This document shows positions 7,362 to 16,236 of a stretch of DNA of 22,629 nt, piece after piece. A program made the translations under genes and the position numbers. The DNA is taken from contig JAIRTG010000003.1 of assembly GCA_031255055.1 (NCBI GenBank), forward strand, positions 1 to 22,629, given 5' to 3'. The notes under the pieces were generated by a model. That model saw nothing but the letters and a program-made list of their open reading frames with translations, was not told the origin of the DNA and made no database searches. Numbering within the stretch: the stretch's first letter is position 1; every line of letters starts with the position of its first letter. This stretch comes from Prevotellaceae bacterium. GTDB taxonomy: Bacteria > Bacteroidota > Bacteroidia > Bacteroidales > Paludibacteraceae.

Positions 7362-8834
7362 TCATTTCCCGAATCGACGGATCAGGATGTTTCCGAATCG
7401 CGATGTCACAATGTCTTTCACAAATGTAAACCCTTTCATTTGCATCATGCGATTTGCACCAAGATAGAAAACCAAAAATAAAAGCGTGTCAACCGTCAGC
7501 AGTAGCCATAAGTTGGGCGGTAGAACCAAATTCAACAACCAAACAGGTAAGGCAGACAGCAATGCAATGAACGCATATTTCAGTATGATTTTCCATTGAT
7601 CTGCGATGGTCAAATCGACATATTTACCGACAAACCACATGTTGAGGGTGATTCCGACGGCATTTATTCCGACATTCGCCCACAGAAAACCATTGATCCC
7701 CCAAATGAAACCGACCGTCATACCGCACAAACCTACTACTTTTTTCCAGATTTCTAATTTCAAAAATTGCCCCGATTTTCCCAAACCGCTCAAAACATTG
7801 ACCAATATTATGCTGACCGGATAGGCGTAGGCCACAAAAGCCAGAATCTGAAAATAACCGACCGAGGAAAGCCATTGATCGCCGAACAAAATCACTATTA
7901 ACGGTTTTGCATCCAAATAAAGGATGGCTGTTAAGGCAAATGCAATAAAACAAACCATTTCCATCGATTTGAGAATGACCTTTTTTACGCTCGCCAAATC
8001 GTCCTGCAAATGACTCATTATCGGAAAAAAAACAGACCGTAGACCTTCTGAGGTGTAGGCTACCACTAAGTTGTTAAACGATTTTGAACGGTGATAATAG
8101 CCTAACGTCGATTCGTTAAACATTTTTCCAATTACCATTTCATCCAGTTTCACATAAACCGACTCTAAGATGCCGGCGACAAACATCTTGGAACCAAAGG
8201 CAAACATGTCTTTTATTTCCGGCAGACTGAAAAGCCATTTCGGTCGCCAGGACGATTTTATCCAGAGTAGTATTGTTGTAACAACGTTGTTCAAAAAGGT
8301 GGAGTAGACAAGACTCCAAGCCCCAAAGCCGTAACAGGCTAAAATGACTCCCGAAACGGCCTGAATCGCCGTACCGATAATGGTTATGATTATGATTAAC
8401 CGGATTTCGAGTTGTTTGGAAAGTAATGCCCTTTGCAATCCCGTCAGCGCAAGGATGACGTAAGAGTAGGATACAAAGCGGGCGATTTTCCCGACTTCTT
8501 CGTTGTGATAAAATTTCCCGATAAGGGGGGCGCACAGTATCATGATCAGCATCAGGATCACGGACAGGATGATGCCGACGTAAAATACGGTGCTGATTTG
8601 TGTTTCGGTCGGATGTTTTTTCTGAATGACGGCGGATGTTAATCCGAAATCCATAAAGGTTTGTGTGAAATAGATGAAGACCATCGCCATGCCTACCATT
8701 CCGAAATCGGCGGGGGTGAGCAATCGGGATAGAATGAGGCTGACGATAAATGTGACCAAATGGGTGGAAAATTTTCCTAAAACGCCCCAAATCGCACTCG
8801 TAATTCCTTTATGCTTTATTTCTCTGTGATCCAT
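7362..8834 (-). CDS. Wzx-type polysaccharide flippase (MOP superfamily, WzxC-like)
   Basis: The 490-residue protein has about 12-14 hydrophobic segments over its length. It begins with the WzxC/RfbX-like segment LSRLLTPADFGMVGMAMVF, followed by DFGLTSAVIQKK, both typical of flippases that move undecaprenyl-linked oligosaccharide units across the inner membrane. The start codon lies inside the last 26 bases of the upstream GT2 gene, so the two are probably translationally coupled. It is the last gene of block A before the minisatellite spacer. Which repeat unit it moves cannot be read from sequence. Confidence 0.93.
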   Translation of the reverse strand: MDHREIKHKGITSAIWGVLGKFSTHLVTFIVSLILSRLLTPADFGMVGMAMVFIYFTQTFMDFGLTSAVIQKKHPTETQISTVFYVGIILSVILMLIMILCAPLIGKFYHNEEVGKIARFVSYSYVILALTGLQRALLSKQLEIRLIIIITIIGTAIQAVSGVILACYGFGAWSLVYSTFLNNVVTTILLWIKSSWRPKWLFSLPEIKDMFAFGSKMFVAGILESVYVKLDEMVIGKMFNESTLGYYHRSKSFNNLVVAYTSEGLRSVFFPIMSHLQDDLASVKKVILKSMEMVCFIAFALTAILYLDAKPLIVILFGDQWLSSVGYFQILAFVAYAYPVSIILVNVLSGLGKSGQFLKLEIWKKVVGLCGMTVGFIWGINGFLWANVGINAVGITLNMWFVGKYVDLTIADQWKIILKYAFIALLSALPVWLLNLVLPPNLWLLLTVDTLLFLVFYLGANRMMQMKGFTFVKDIVTSRFGNILIRRFGK

Positions 8835-9819
8835 CGACTCGATTTAAAGATTGCTCTATTTTTTTCTTCCGGTCGCGCACCTTGAGAAACAGGGCGAAGA
8901 AAAGACGGTTTGTGAGGCTGAATCTCAACAGCGTTCTATTTGAAAATACGTTCGATGTATTCAAGGCTTCGACGGCCAAATCGTAATTGTTGAACGTTTG
9001 GGCGATTTCCATTTTGCGTCGGGCGATGTACCGGTTTTGTTCTTCGGGCAGAAAGGGGTATTCGACCGGAAAAAGCGATGAAAGATAGTTCCCCGAACCG
9101 ATTTCATGGTCGAGATAGCCGAGCGCTTTGCTCATATCGTTCGGAGCGGATACCGAACCGATATTCCGGCGCCAAACGGCTGTAATCTCGTCGATGAAAC
9201 CGACCTTGCCCCACTTGGATACTACTACGTTGGTGATATAATCGCATGAAAGGAGCTTGGCTTTTCGGATACCGTCCATGTCGAGACGGGCCAAGAGTTC
9301 GGTACGGTAGACCACCGTACAGTTGGCGATTGAGGCTTCAAAGGATTGGAGGAAAATGTCGCCTGTCGGCACATTTTTTTTCTTTGTGATATGAATCACG
9401 CCCGATAGGTTGTCGAGCAGGGCGACGTCTGTGTGAATCAAACCGTGATCGGGATGTTTTTCCAGAAAGTCGATTTGTTTTTGCAGTTTGTTTTCATTAC
9501 ACCAATAGTCGTCTCCGTCGAGCATGGCTGTGTATTTGAATTTTTCTTTCCGGTTCAAAATTTCTTCAAAGATGGCAAATGTATTCCCGACCGTTCCCAA
9601 ATTGTGTTCGTGCCGAATGAGCATGATGGAATCGGGATGTTCTTTTTTATATCGGCGGCAAACGGTTGATGTTCCGTCGGTCGAATGGTCGTCTCCGATG
9701 AAGAGCGTTATGTTGAAATTTGTGGCTTGTGCCAGCACACTTTCGATTGCTTGAGCAATGTATTTTTCCTGATTGTAGGTGATCATACAAACGGCGACAT
9801 TGAAATTCGTATTTTGCAT
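8809..9819 (-). CDS. family 2 glycosyltransferase
   Basis: The 336-residue protein has a GT-A fold signature: VCMITYNQEKYIAQAIESVL at the N-terminus, Asp43-Asp44 in IGDDHSTDGT for nucleotide binding, and the metal-binding DGDD motif at 101-104. No transmembrane segment is seen, so it should act at the cytoplasmic face, adding a sugar to the lipid-linked repeat unit. It is the only soluble-type glycosyltransferase in the window, so others must be encoded elsewhere. Its 3' end overlaps the flippase start by 26 bases, and its 5' side borders the low-complexity spacer at 9820-9961. Donor and acceptor sugars are not predictable. Confidence 0.92.
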   Translation of the reverse strand: MQNTNFNVAVCMITYNQEKYIAQAIESVLAQATNFNITLFIGDDHSTDGTSTVCRRYKKEHPDSIMLIRHEHNLGTVGNTFAIFEEILNRKEKFKYTAMLDGDDYWCNENKLQKQIDFLEKHPDHGLIHTDVALLDNLSGVIHITKKKNVPTGDIFLQSFEASIANCTVVYRTELLARLDMDGIRKAKLLSCDYITNVVVSKWGKVGFIDEITAVWRRNIGSVSAPNDMSKALGYLDHEIGSGNYLSSLFPVEYPFLPEEQNRYIARRKMEIAQTFNNYDLAVEALNTSNVFSNRTLLRFSLTNRLFFALFLKVRDRKKKIEQSLNRVDGSQRNKA

Positions 9820-9832
9820 AAATTAATGTTTA

Positions 9833-9888
9833 GTGTTTTGTGTTTTGTGTTTTGTGTTTTGTGTTTTGTGTTTTGTGTTTTGTGTTTA
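9833..9888. repeat. heptanucleotide tandem repeat (GTGTTTT)n
   Basis: Seven exact copies of GTGTTTT run from 9833 to 9881, followed by one variant copy GTGTTTA (9882-9888). The tract lies 14 bases upstream of the GT2 start codon, inside its probable leader. A seven-base unit this close to a start could vary in number through slippage and affect translation or transcription of GT2 and the flippase; this is inference. Confidence 0.9.
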
Positions 9889-9921
9889 ATTTTTAGTGTT
9901 TTGTGCAAGTTCGTCGTGTTT

Positions 9922-9970
9922 AATCACTAAACACTAATCACTAAACACTAATCACTAAACACTAATCACT
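9922..9970. repeat. 14-bp tandem repeat AATCACTAAACACT
   Basis: Three exact copies (9922-9935, 9936-9949, 9950-9963) and a half copy (9964-9970) are present. The repeat supplies the stop codon of the GT39-like gene (complement of 9962-9964). Its TTAGTGTTT-type sequence on the other strand resembles the neighbouring heptamer tract, so the two may share an origin. Confidence 0.9.
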
Positions 9971-11629
9971 ATTTAATCTCTGTCTTTCGGGGCGTTGCGG
10001 GGCGGAGCCCCGCAGAGGGGGTAGCGGAAGACCGCGCAGCGGGCTGAAGCGAGGGGGAGACTTCCCCCCCCTTAATTCTCTTTCTCTTTCCGGAAGAATG
10101 ATGCCTACGACCGACTGATATTGCCCGAATGGGAACGAAAATGAACTAAAATGGTCGGCGTGGTGTGATGTGTTGTCATATAAAATCAGATTGTACTGAT
10201 TTGTTTTAAGCGTCGCTTTTTCGCAGCCCGATAGGATGCTGTCCATTTCTGGTGTTAAATGCCACCAATTGAGGTTGATGTCTTCTCTCAAAATGTAATC
10301 CGAAACGTTGAATTTCGTCCGAATCAACTGCTCATTGTAGAACAAAGGGCCGAATGAAAAATCGTATTTGCCTGCTACTTTCGGCGGCTTGTAGCCTGTG
10401 AGGTAGTATTGGCTGATTAACTGAATGTCGTATATGTAGACCGATGCGTCTACACGGCCAATGTGTTGTTTTATCTTGTCGGCTAAAATTAATTGTTCTT
10501 TCCGCTCGTTCCGAGCAATGTAACCGTAGTATAGCTGGTTTTTGTAGACCGAATTTACTAACCGGATGATCATTATTACTAATACCAGGTAGTACGCCGG
10601 CATTAATTTCGGTTTCCAATCCGCTATTTTTTTGATCAATAATGCCGTTAGGATCGATGAAAAGGGAAGCATGTAAAGAAAATAATGATCTCCTTTGTTA
10701 AAGTAGAACTGGCACAAAAAACCTCCAAACCCTGATAAAAGGAATATGAAATAGCCGTATTCTTTTTTTGTGTTGTTTTTGAAAAATGGTATGAGTGGGG
10801 CAAATAGCAGACAGGGACATATTCTTTTGATGTAGTAGTCGAATGCCCAAAATAGATTTCGCACGACTTTGTCGTCGTAGTAGTCGTTCGCCGCTGCGTC
10901 GGTGCCGTACCCGTTGTATAAATTGTCGTAGACGCTCGGAAGCGCTATCGCCATGAATATAAATGAAACGGCGACTCCGAGAATGAATAGTGAAATTTGT
11001 TTGTACTTGTGTTCCCCTGTGAAATAGATCAGGATGAGGATAAGCGGAATGAAGCCGATTCCGTACTGTTTGCTCCAAAATGCGGCCGAGGCGATGAGAC
11101 CTGTTAAAAGAAAAATGTATGTGTTTTTGCCGTAATGTATCGCTAATACGCATGCCCATAATCCGAATAATACACCGGGCAATTCTAATAAGTAGGCGTC
11201 TCCGCCGCGCGAGTATGCCGAGAGGATGAAAAGCCATGATGCTAAAAAGGCTAATGGTTTTTTGCCGGTGAAAGAATGGGCTAACTTGTATGCGAAATAA
11301 CCGCAAAGGTAGAGGATGAGCAAATTGACTACTAAATAGAACCGGTAGTTGATGCCTATGCCGAAAAGCGTTTTAAGCAGGAGGGTGAAGTAGAAGACTA
11401 ACGGTGTGTAGGCGGATGTAATGTCTTCGTAGATTTTGTGGCCTTCGGACATCAATTCGACAATCGAGAGGTAATAGGCTGCGTCGCAGTAGACCGGAGC
11501 GTATAGTATAATGAATACTGCCGGTGTAACCAACAGACCTATCGATAGCAACAACAGCAGTTTATTGCTGATGAGTCCGATTCTGAATGTTTCTGTTTTT
11601 GCTCTAAAAGCTGCTTTTTCTTCCGTCAT
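9962..11629 (-). CDS. GT39/ArnT-like polytopic glycosyltransferase (GT-C)
   Basis: This 555-residue membrane protein has about 11-12 hydrophobic segments. It carries the GT-C hallmark of an acidic residue in the first periplasmic loop (Asp49 in PVYCDAAYYLSIVELMSEG), followed by SAYTPLVFYFTLLLK and a hydrophilic C-terminal region. Proteins of this type use polyprenyl-phosphate sugars as donors on the outer side of the inner membrane. With the ArnC-like GT2 and the EamA-like protein upstream it could form a lipid-monosaccharide transfer route. The last 40 or so residues (after VVGIILPERE, rich in Arg, Pro and Gly) are encoded by a GC-rich hairpin element and a 14-bp repeat, and look foreign. 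The start lies 26 bases inside the end of the WecE-like gene. Confidence 0.8.
   Translation of the reverse strand: MTEEKAAFRAKTETFRIGLISNKLLLLLSIGLLVTPAVFIILYAPVYCDAAYYLSIVELMSEGHKIYEDITSAYTPLVFYFTLLLKTLFGIGINYRFYLVVNLLILYLCGYFAYKLAHSFTGKKPLAFLASWLFILSAYSRGGDAYLLELPGVLFGLWACVLAIHYGKNTYIFLLTGLIASAAFWSKQYGIGFIPLILILIYFTGEHKYKQISLFILGVAVSFIFMAIALPSVYDNLYNGYGTDAAANDYYDDKVVRNLFWAFDYYIKRICPCLLFAPLIPFFKNNTKKEYGYFIFLLSGFGGFLCQFYFNKGDHYFLYMLPFSSILTALLIKKIADWKPKLMPAYYLVLVIMIIRLVNSVYKNQLYYGYIARNERKEQLILADKIKQHIGRVDASVYIYDIQLISQYYLTGYKPPKVAGKYDFSFGPLFYNEQLIRTKFNVSDYILREDINLNWWHLTPEMDSILSGCEKATLKTNQYNLILYDNTSHHADHFSSFSFPFGQYQSVVGIILPERERELRGGKSPPRFSPLRGLPLPPLRGSAPQRPERQRLNSD
9985..10072. repeat. GC-rich hairpin element, possible dispersed repeat
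   Basis: About 88 bases of very G/C-rich sequence stand out from the AT-rich surroundings. They include an 8-bp stem, TGCGGGGC/GCCCCGCA with a GGA loop (9996-10014), and a GGGGGA/TCCCCC stem with a 4-base loop (10053-10068). The element forms the 3' end of the GT39-like reading frame. Composition and structure suggest an inserted intergenic repeat of the host genome; this cannot be shown from one copy. Confidence 0.6.
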
Positions 11630-12761
11630 AAAATGATTTTATACTTTCGACCACTTTCCGTATGTCATTTTCGCCCAGTTCATAGAACATCGGCAGCCGA
11701 AGTAAACAGTCGGAAAACATGTCGGAGTTTGTTAGTTTGCGTCCGTCGTGTTTCCCTTCAAAGAATCGGCTCAAATGTAAACTCAAATAATGAAAGACGG
11801 CCAATATGCCGTTTTCTTTCAAATGTGTGAGCAGCGCCGAACGTTCTTCCGCCGATCGGCAAACAAGATAAAACATGTGTGCATTGTTTGTTGCGTAAGA
11901 AGAAATTGTAGGCAAATACAAATCGTTTTTATCCATGAATTTCAATCTTTCGTAATATGTATTCCAAAGCTGCTTTCTTCGGTGTTGAATTTGATCTATG
12001 TTTTCGATTTGCGCCCACAAAAATGCGGCAATAATTTCAGACGGAAGAAAGGATGAACCGATATCGACCCAACCGTATTTGTTGACTTCTCCTCGAAAAA
12101 ATTCGGCGCGATTTGTTCCTTTTTCCCAAATAATTTCGGATCTGTAGATAAACCGCTCATCGTTCATGGTCAACATGCCTCCCTCGCCCGAAATAATATT
12201 TTTCGTTTCGTGAAACGAAAATGTACCTAAATGTCCGATGCTTCCAAGCGGTCTTTTTTCGCCGGTTGCGGGCGAGATGTAGTATGAATCGATTGCCTGT
12301 GCCGCGTCTTCTACAACCAGTAAATCGTATTTCCGGGCCAGTTCCATAATTTTGTCCATCTCGCAAGCCATTCCCGCATAATGAACGGGGACAATCACTT
12401 TTGTTTTTTCGGTGATTAGTTCTTCCAGTCTGTCGGCGTCCACGTTGGGGTGATCGCCCCGACTGTCGGCAAAAACGATTTTCGCTCCTTGCCGTATGAA
12501 TGACAGGGCGGTTGACACGAAGGTGTAGGACGGTACAATGACTTCGTCGCCGGGCGCTACGTTGCACAAAATGGCAGCCATTTCCAACGCATCGGTACAC
12601 GATGTTGTAAGCAGGCATTTTTTGAAGCCGTATCTTTCTTCAAAAAACCGCTGGCATTTTTGTGTAAACTGCCCGTTTCCCGATATTTTTGAAAAACGAA
12701 CCGCATCTTTAATATAGGTTGTTTCTTTTCCCGTCATGTAGGGTTTGTTGAAAGGTATCAT
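11604..12761 (-). CDS. wecE: dTDP-4-amino-4,6-dideoxygalactose transaminase (WecE/RffA-like)
   Basis: The 385-residue protein carries the WecE/RffA pattern from the start (MIPFNKPYMTGKE), with TTSCTDALEMAA at about 52-63, PSYTFVST, the PLP-ring Asp152 in VVEDAAQAID and the Schiff-base Lys187 in FSFHETKNIISGEGG. WecE converts dTDP-4-keto-6-deoxyglucose to dTDP-4-amino-4,6-dideoxygalactose with glutamate as amino donor. A WecD-like N-acetyltransferase lies three genes upstream in the same run, so the expected product of the pair is dTDP-Fuc4NAc. It differs clearly from the DegT enzyme at 3423-4508, which has a HATK motif instead of HETKN, so the locus probably makes two different 4-amino sugars. 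Confidence 0.92.
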   Translation of the reverse strand: MIPFNKPYMTGKETTYIKDAVRFSKISGNGQFTQKCQRFFEERYGFKKCLLTTSCTDALEMAAILCNVAPGDEVIVPSYTFVSTALSFIRQGAKIVFADSRGDHPNVDADRLEELITEKTKVIVPVHYAGMACEMDKIMELARKYDLLVVEDAAQAIDSYYISPATGEKRPLGSIGHLGTFSFHETKNIISGEGGMLTMNDERFIYRSEIIWEKGTNRAEFFRGEVNKYGWVDIGSSFLPSEIIAAFLWAQIENIDQIQHRRKQLWNTYYERLKFMDKNDLYLPTISSYATNNAHMFYLVCRSAEERSALLTHLKENGILAVFHYLSLHLSRFFEGKHDGRKLTNSDMFSDCLLRLPMFYELGENDIRKVVESIKSFYDGRKSSF

Positions 12762-12777
12762 AACCGGTTTAACCGCT

Positions 12778-14241
12778 TTAGGGCTGCTTTTTTAGATATA
12801 CGGCAAAAGGCAGTTCGTAATATTGCATCATCATGCTGTTGTTGTACCCGATGAAGGTGTTTTGCACTATTTCCGAATCTATCTCGTTTGAATAGTACAA
12901 AACCGGTTTCTTTTTATTCCCTATTAAAGAGAGTGTCAGACTTTTAAAATTTTCTGTTTTCATCGATGAAAGTGGCGCTACGTATAAGTCGACTGTCCTT
13001 CCTTTCTTTTTTTCTTCCATAAATAGTTCAATTCTGGCTTTATCTGTTTCCGAATATTTTTTTGCAATGGGGGTGTCGTGTCGAATGTTCCAAACTTGGA
13101 TGCCGCAGACAATCAGTGTGAATATGACTCCTGAAAAAGAGAGTAGTTGCTGTCTCTTTTCATTTATTTTTGTTGTTAAATCGGTACCGAGTAGATACGC
13201 CCAAAAGCAACAAAATAGTAAAAGCCAAAAAATGATCGGTGTATATATCCGGTGAAAACCGAATGAGGACATGATGAATGCGGCAGGAAAAGTACTGCAC
13301 CAAATGACAAAAATCATTATCGCAAGGGAGTACAGCCAATGGTTTAAGGTTGGTTTGAGGGTCGTTTTTCCCTTTAATCCGAATATAAAAGCGATGTAAG
13401 GGGCAAATAGAACGTAGGGCATCCGGAAAGCAAAAAGATAGACGAATACCGCAAAATTTTTTGCCGTTATGCCCCAAAATGCCCAAAGGGAAGCCGGTTG
13501 TTGATAGCGTTCTAAACGATTTGCATTCCCGGGCGCTATCATCACAAATACCAATCCGATGAAAATGATGATGAATGAAAGGAGTATTTTTTGCGCTTCC
13601 GGCTGTTTCATGGCTTGTCCGAATGATCGTTTTTTCAAAACTGTGATTGAAAAAAAGGTCAGAAGTAGAAAAAATAGGATAAGGGGAGCAAATGCTTCCG
13701 ACCAACCGCCGATTAGAAGGGCTAATAAAAAAACGATGATGTAGCTGTGTTTCTTCTTGTTGAAAAAAATGGCGGTGAACAATAGTAGCGGACTTGACAC
13801 AACAACAAATTCGCTGCTTGCAATCCAAAAAAAGGACGAAAATTCAAAGTTTATAATCAGCAACAGGTTGATGATGGATGCGGCGAATAGACACACGATG
13901 CGCTTTTTTAATTGCGGTAGTAATTTGGTCAAAAAATAGAATAGGGAAAATACATCGATCAACCAGTTGACGATAGGCACAAAGGCGATATTGCCGACGC
14001 TGTTTATCAGCGAGTATTTAATGGCTTGAATGATAAATGAGGAAAATCGTCCTTGATGATTCGTATAAATCTTTTTTACGAATCCGAATATCCCTTGTTC
14101 TTTTACCAAAAAAAGAAAATCGTAATCGTCTTGAGCCAAGCGATTGTAATAGATCAATGTTGAATAGTAAATGATGAATAGTATATTCAACAGGGTGAGG
14201 GCAAATAATAGCGTGAGGTTTTTATTTTTCAGGTCATTCAT
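12778..14241 (-). CDS. polytopic membrane protein, DUF6056/GT-C-like
   Basis: The 487-residue protein has about 11 hydrophobic segments, a conserved-looking acidic motif after the first one (Asp38-Asp39 in RLAQDDYDFL), then FSSFIIQAIKYS, and a short hydrophilic C-terminal part. The arrangement resembles the DUF6056 group of putative GT-C glycosyltransferases in surface-glycan loci. It starts 6 bases after the preceding membrane protein gene and ends 16 bases before the WecE-like gene. It may transfer a sugar from a polyprenyl-phosphate donor, or serve as the polymerase Wzy. The family is uncertain and the activity untested. Confidence 0.7.
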   Translation of the reverse strand: MNDLKNKNLTLLFALTLLNILFIIYYSTLIYYNRLAQDDYDFLFLVKEQGIFGFVKKIYTNHQGRFSSFIIQAIKYSLINSVGNIAFVPIVNWLIDVFSLFYFLTKLLPQLKKRIVCLFAASIINLLLIINFEFSSFFWIASSEFVVVSSPLLLFTAIFFNKKKHSYIIVFLLALLIGGWSEAFAPLILFFLLLTFFSITVLKKRSFGQAMKQPEAQKILLSFIIIFIGLVFVMIAPGNANRLERYQQPASLWAFWGITAKNFAVFVYLFAFRMPYVLFAPYIAFIFGLKGKTTLKPTLNHWLYSLAIMIFVIWCSTFPAAFIMSSFGFHRIYTPIIFWLLLFCCFWAYLLGTDLTTKINEKRQQLLSFSGVIFTLIVCGIQVWNIRHDTPIAKKYSETDKARIELFMEEKKKGRTVDLYVAPLSSMKTENFKSLTLSLIGNKKKPVLYYSNEIDSEIVQNTFIGYNNSMMMQYYELPFAVYLKKQP

Positions 14242-14247
14242 CGACGG

Positions 14248-15435
14248 TTAAAAATAGATTTTGACAGCAAACATTCTTACTATATAAATCAGACCGAATG
14301 AAACATGCAATCCGTAGAGTGAACCTAAAAATTTGTTTTTTAGCGTCATCCCTTCTTCCCTGAAGTTCCGCAGTAAAGATTGTAATGAATAAAAATAATA
14401 GAGCCAGACGCAGATCACAACCTGCCAATAAAAATTGCCGTGAGCGGCCCGCATACCGGTTTCGGATAGAAGAAGGTAAATCAATATCGACGTTATGACT
14501 AATGCTATAATGAACCAAAAAACGGTTTCTTTCTTTAGTCTCGAAAAGTTTAATACACTAAACGTGAATGGAAACAGAATGGAAAACAGAATGGAAAACG
14601 GTAAATCTTGTAGTCTGCCATATATGGTGTAGACAAAAAACGGTCGGATTGTAACAGCGCCGTTATCAACAGTACTATAAATGTAGGATAAATAGCTCGC
14701 TGTTGTGTGGTATATCAAATAGTATTGTGATAGTAGCAACAATCCTCCGAGAAATACCGGTGATATTGACAGCCAAAATTTTTGAGAAAATTTGTACCGG
14801 TACAGTAAAAAAGGAGGATAAACAAGGATATATGCAAAGAAAAAACTTGGTTTGATCAAGATGTTTATGAAGATGAGGATGAGGATGTAAATATTTCGTA
14901 GGCGCTTGTAGTTCGTAATTTGATCTATACTCAAAGAGAAAAGAAAAAGAGCAAACGGAAACAAAAAAATAGTTGTGGAATTATGCCAGATATTGGGTAC
15001 GAAGTTTCCTATATAAAAGGATTTGATTGTAATATAGGTAGGAAAGGGTATTACAAAAACAACTATCAATGTTACTGCGAAAAACGTGGAGATCAAAAAG
15101 TTGCGTATCGCATCTTTTCCGATCTGCAAACTATTCAGTCGGCGTTGAGACCAATGGTATCTTAATGTTGTAGCTACGGCAAGTAGAAAGCATAGACTGA
15201 TTTTGGACGCTGTTTTGTTTGTGCTGAAAAAAGAAAAGATGTTTACCATCCAATAGAATAAAAAATTCCCGGAAGTGGGCATCTCTCCTGCTAACATTTG
15301 TCTTGCAATGTAGGCATGAAACCCCATATCACCCGGAGATATGATAAACAATGATAGATATAATGCGAAAAGGAAAAAAAAGAAAACAGGTAATACGAAG
15401 TGGTTTGAGCTTATTTTTTTTATAATGTTCGCCAT
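14248..15435 (-). CDS. polytopic membrane protein, GT-C-like or Wzy candidate
   Basis: The 395-residue protein has about 9-10 hydrophobic segments. After the first lies a loop with an acidic residue, Asp36 in SPGDMGFHAYIARQMLAG, followed by a FLFYWMVNIFSFF segment. This is the pattern of GT-C transferases, where that aspartate helps catalysis. I see no long periplasmic loop of the classical Wzy type, although the locus needs a Wzy and this and the next gene are the only candidates here. It lies between the WecD-like gene (51-base gap) and the DUF6056-like gene (6-base gap). A specific function cannot be given. Confidence 0.6.
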   Translation of the reverse strand: MANIIKKISSNHFVLPVFFFFLFALYLSLFIISPGDMGFHAYIARQMLAGEMPTSGNFLFYWMVNIFSFFSTNKTASKISLCFLLAVATTLRYHWSQRRLNSLQIGKDAIRNFLISTFFAVTLIVVFVIPFPTYITIKSFYIGNFVPNIWHNSTTIFLFPFALFLFSLSIDQITNYKRLRNIYILILIFINILIKPSFFFAYILVYPPFLLYRYKFSQKFWLSISPVFLGGLLLLSQYYLIYHTTASYLSYIYSTVDNGAVTIRPFFVYTIYGRLQDLPFSILFSILFPFTFSVLNFSRLKKETVFWFIIALVITSILIYLLLSETGMRAAHGNFYWQVVICVWLYYFYSLQSLLRNFREEGMTLKNKFLGSLYGLHVSFGLIYIVRMFAVKIYF

Positions 15436-15486
15436 GATCTTTCTCTTTCTATTTACCCGATACCGGAAGCGCGTCCACAGTATCTT

Positions 15487-16236
15487 TTATATTAAATTCA
15501 ATTTTCCCGCTCTTGTGGCCGACAGCCAAAAATGATAAATATTTGTAATGCTGCTTATCGAAAAGCCGCATTTTTCGTAAAACAGGCACGCAGCGCCATT
15601 TGCTTCTTGGGTTACGACCTCCAATTTGTAAATCCCTTTTGCCGACAAATCCCTCGCACAAGCATTGATTAGTCTTTTGCCGATTCCTTTTCCTTGCGTG
15701 CTGTTGTCAACAGCAATCAACCCGACATCTCCCATCTCTCCTTTGTACTTTAGCGTGACCATTCCCAAAATCCGATTATTTTCTTTGTAAACAAATACTT
15801 TATCGGCCAAATCTTTTGCAAGTGATTTTAGCATCCATGTTTTGTATAATCGAACATAATCGTCGTTATCAAACCCGTTATCGGTTCTAAATCTCGAATA
15901 TCCACCGCTTAAATAGGCTAATCGTTCCAAATCATCCGAAAGTTTGTCGTCCGTATATTCTACCACTTCATCGTCACAACCGCCTAAAGAAAGGCTGTCA
16001 AGATTTCCGGCATATAACACTTTCCTGTCAACCAATTTGCCCCTGTATTGTGTCAATACCTCTTTGTCGATAAATGTATCTCCATTTGCAAAAACGTAAA
16101 TCAACTCATATCCACAGGAGTCGGCTTCGATCAAAAATGGGATAAAATCTTCGTTCCCCTGATGCGTCGTATACGAAATTTTACCTGTTTTTCTCTTGAA
16201 AAAATCAGTATCCCAAGATATTTGTTCCAATATCAT
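15487..16236 (-). CDS. wecD: dTDP-fucosamine acetyltransferase-like GNAT protein (WecD-like)
   Basis: The 249-residue protein starts with ISWDTDFF, as WecD relatives do. Residues 114-140 (SRFRTDNGFDND...LYKTWMLKSL) resemble the SRF...FY..W region of E. coli WecD. The GNAT acetyl-CoA loop is QGKGIG at 181-186, and the C-terminal ACLFYEKCGF supplies the general-acid tyrosine, Tyr220. WecD acetylates dTDP-4-amino-4,6-dideoxygalactose, the product of WecE, and a WecE-like gene is present at 11604-12761. The start codon overlaps the stop of the GT2 gene by 4 bases (ATGA), so the two are coupled. The specific acceptor is inferred from this pairing. Confidence 0.85.
   Translation of the reverse strand: MILEQISWDTDFFKRKTGKISYTTHQGNEDFIPFLIEADSCGYELIYVFANGDTFIDKEVLTQYRGKLVDRKVLYAGNLDSLSLGGCDDEVVEYTDDKLSDDLERLAYLSGGYSRFRTDNGFDNDDYVRLYKTWMLKSLAKDLADKVFVYKENNRILGMVTLKYKGEMGDVGLIAVDNSTQGKGIGKRLINACARDLSAKGIYKLEVVTQEANGAACLFYEKCGFSISSITNIYHFWLSATRAGKLNLI

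Noticed and set aside
7421..7428. Minus-strand TACATTTG, a match to the Bacteroidota -7 box
   Set aside because: It lies inside the flippase coding sequence, with no supporting -33 box, so it is likely chance.
8140..8790. 216-codon minus-strand frame inside the flippase gene
   Set aside because: It is rich in Arg, His and Pro, lacks any domain, and lies wholly inside the well-supported Wzx frame, so it is a shadow.
9833..9970. Phase-variation inversion site
   Set aside because: The repeats are direct, not inverted, and no invertase gene or paired inverted site is seen.
10698..11306. 202-codon minus-strand frame inside the GT39-like gene
   Set aside because: Its composition is that of an out-of-frame read and it overlaps a clear membrane-protein gene.
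13160..13828. 222-codon minus-strand frame inside the DUF6056-like gene
   Set aside because: It has many Cys and His and no recognisable pattern, and the overlapping frame has coherent membrane helices.
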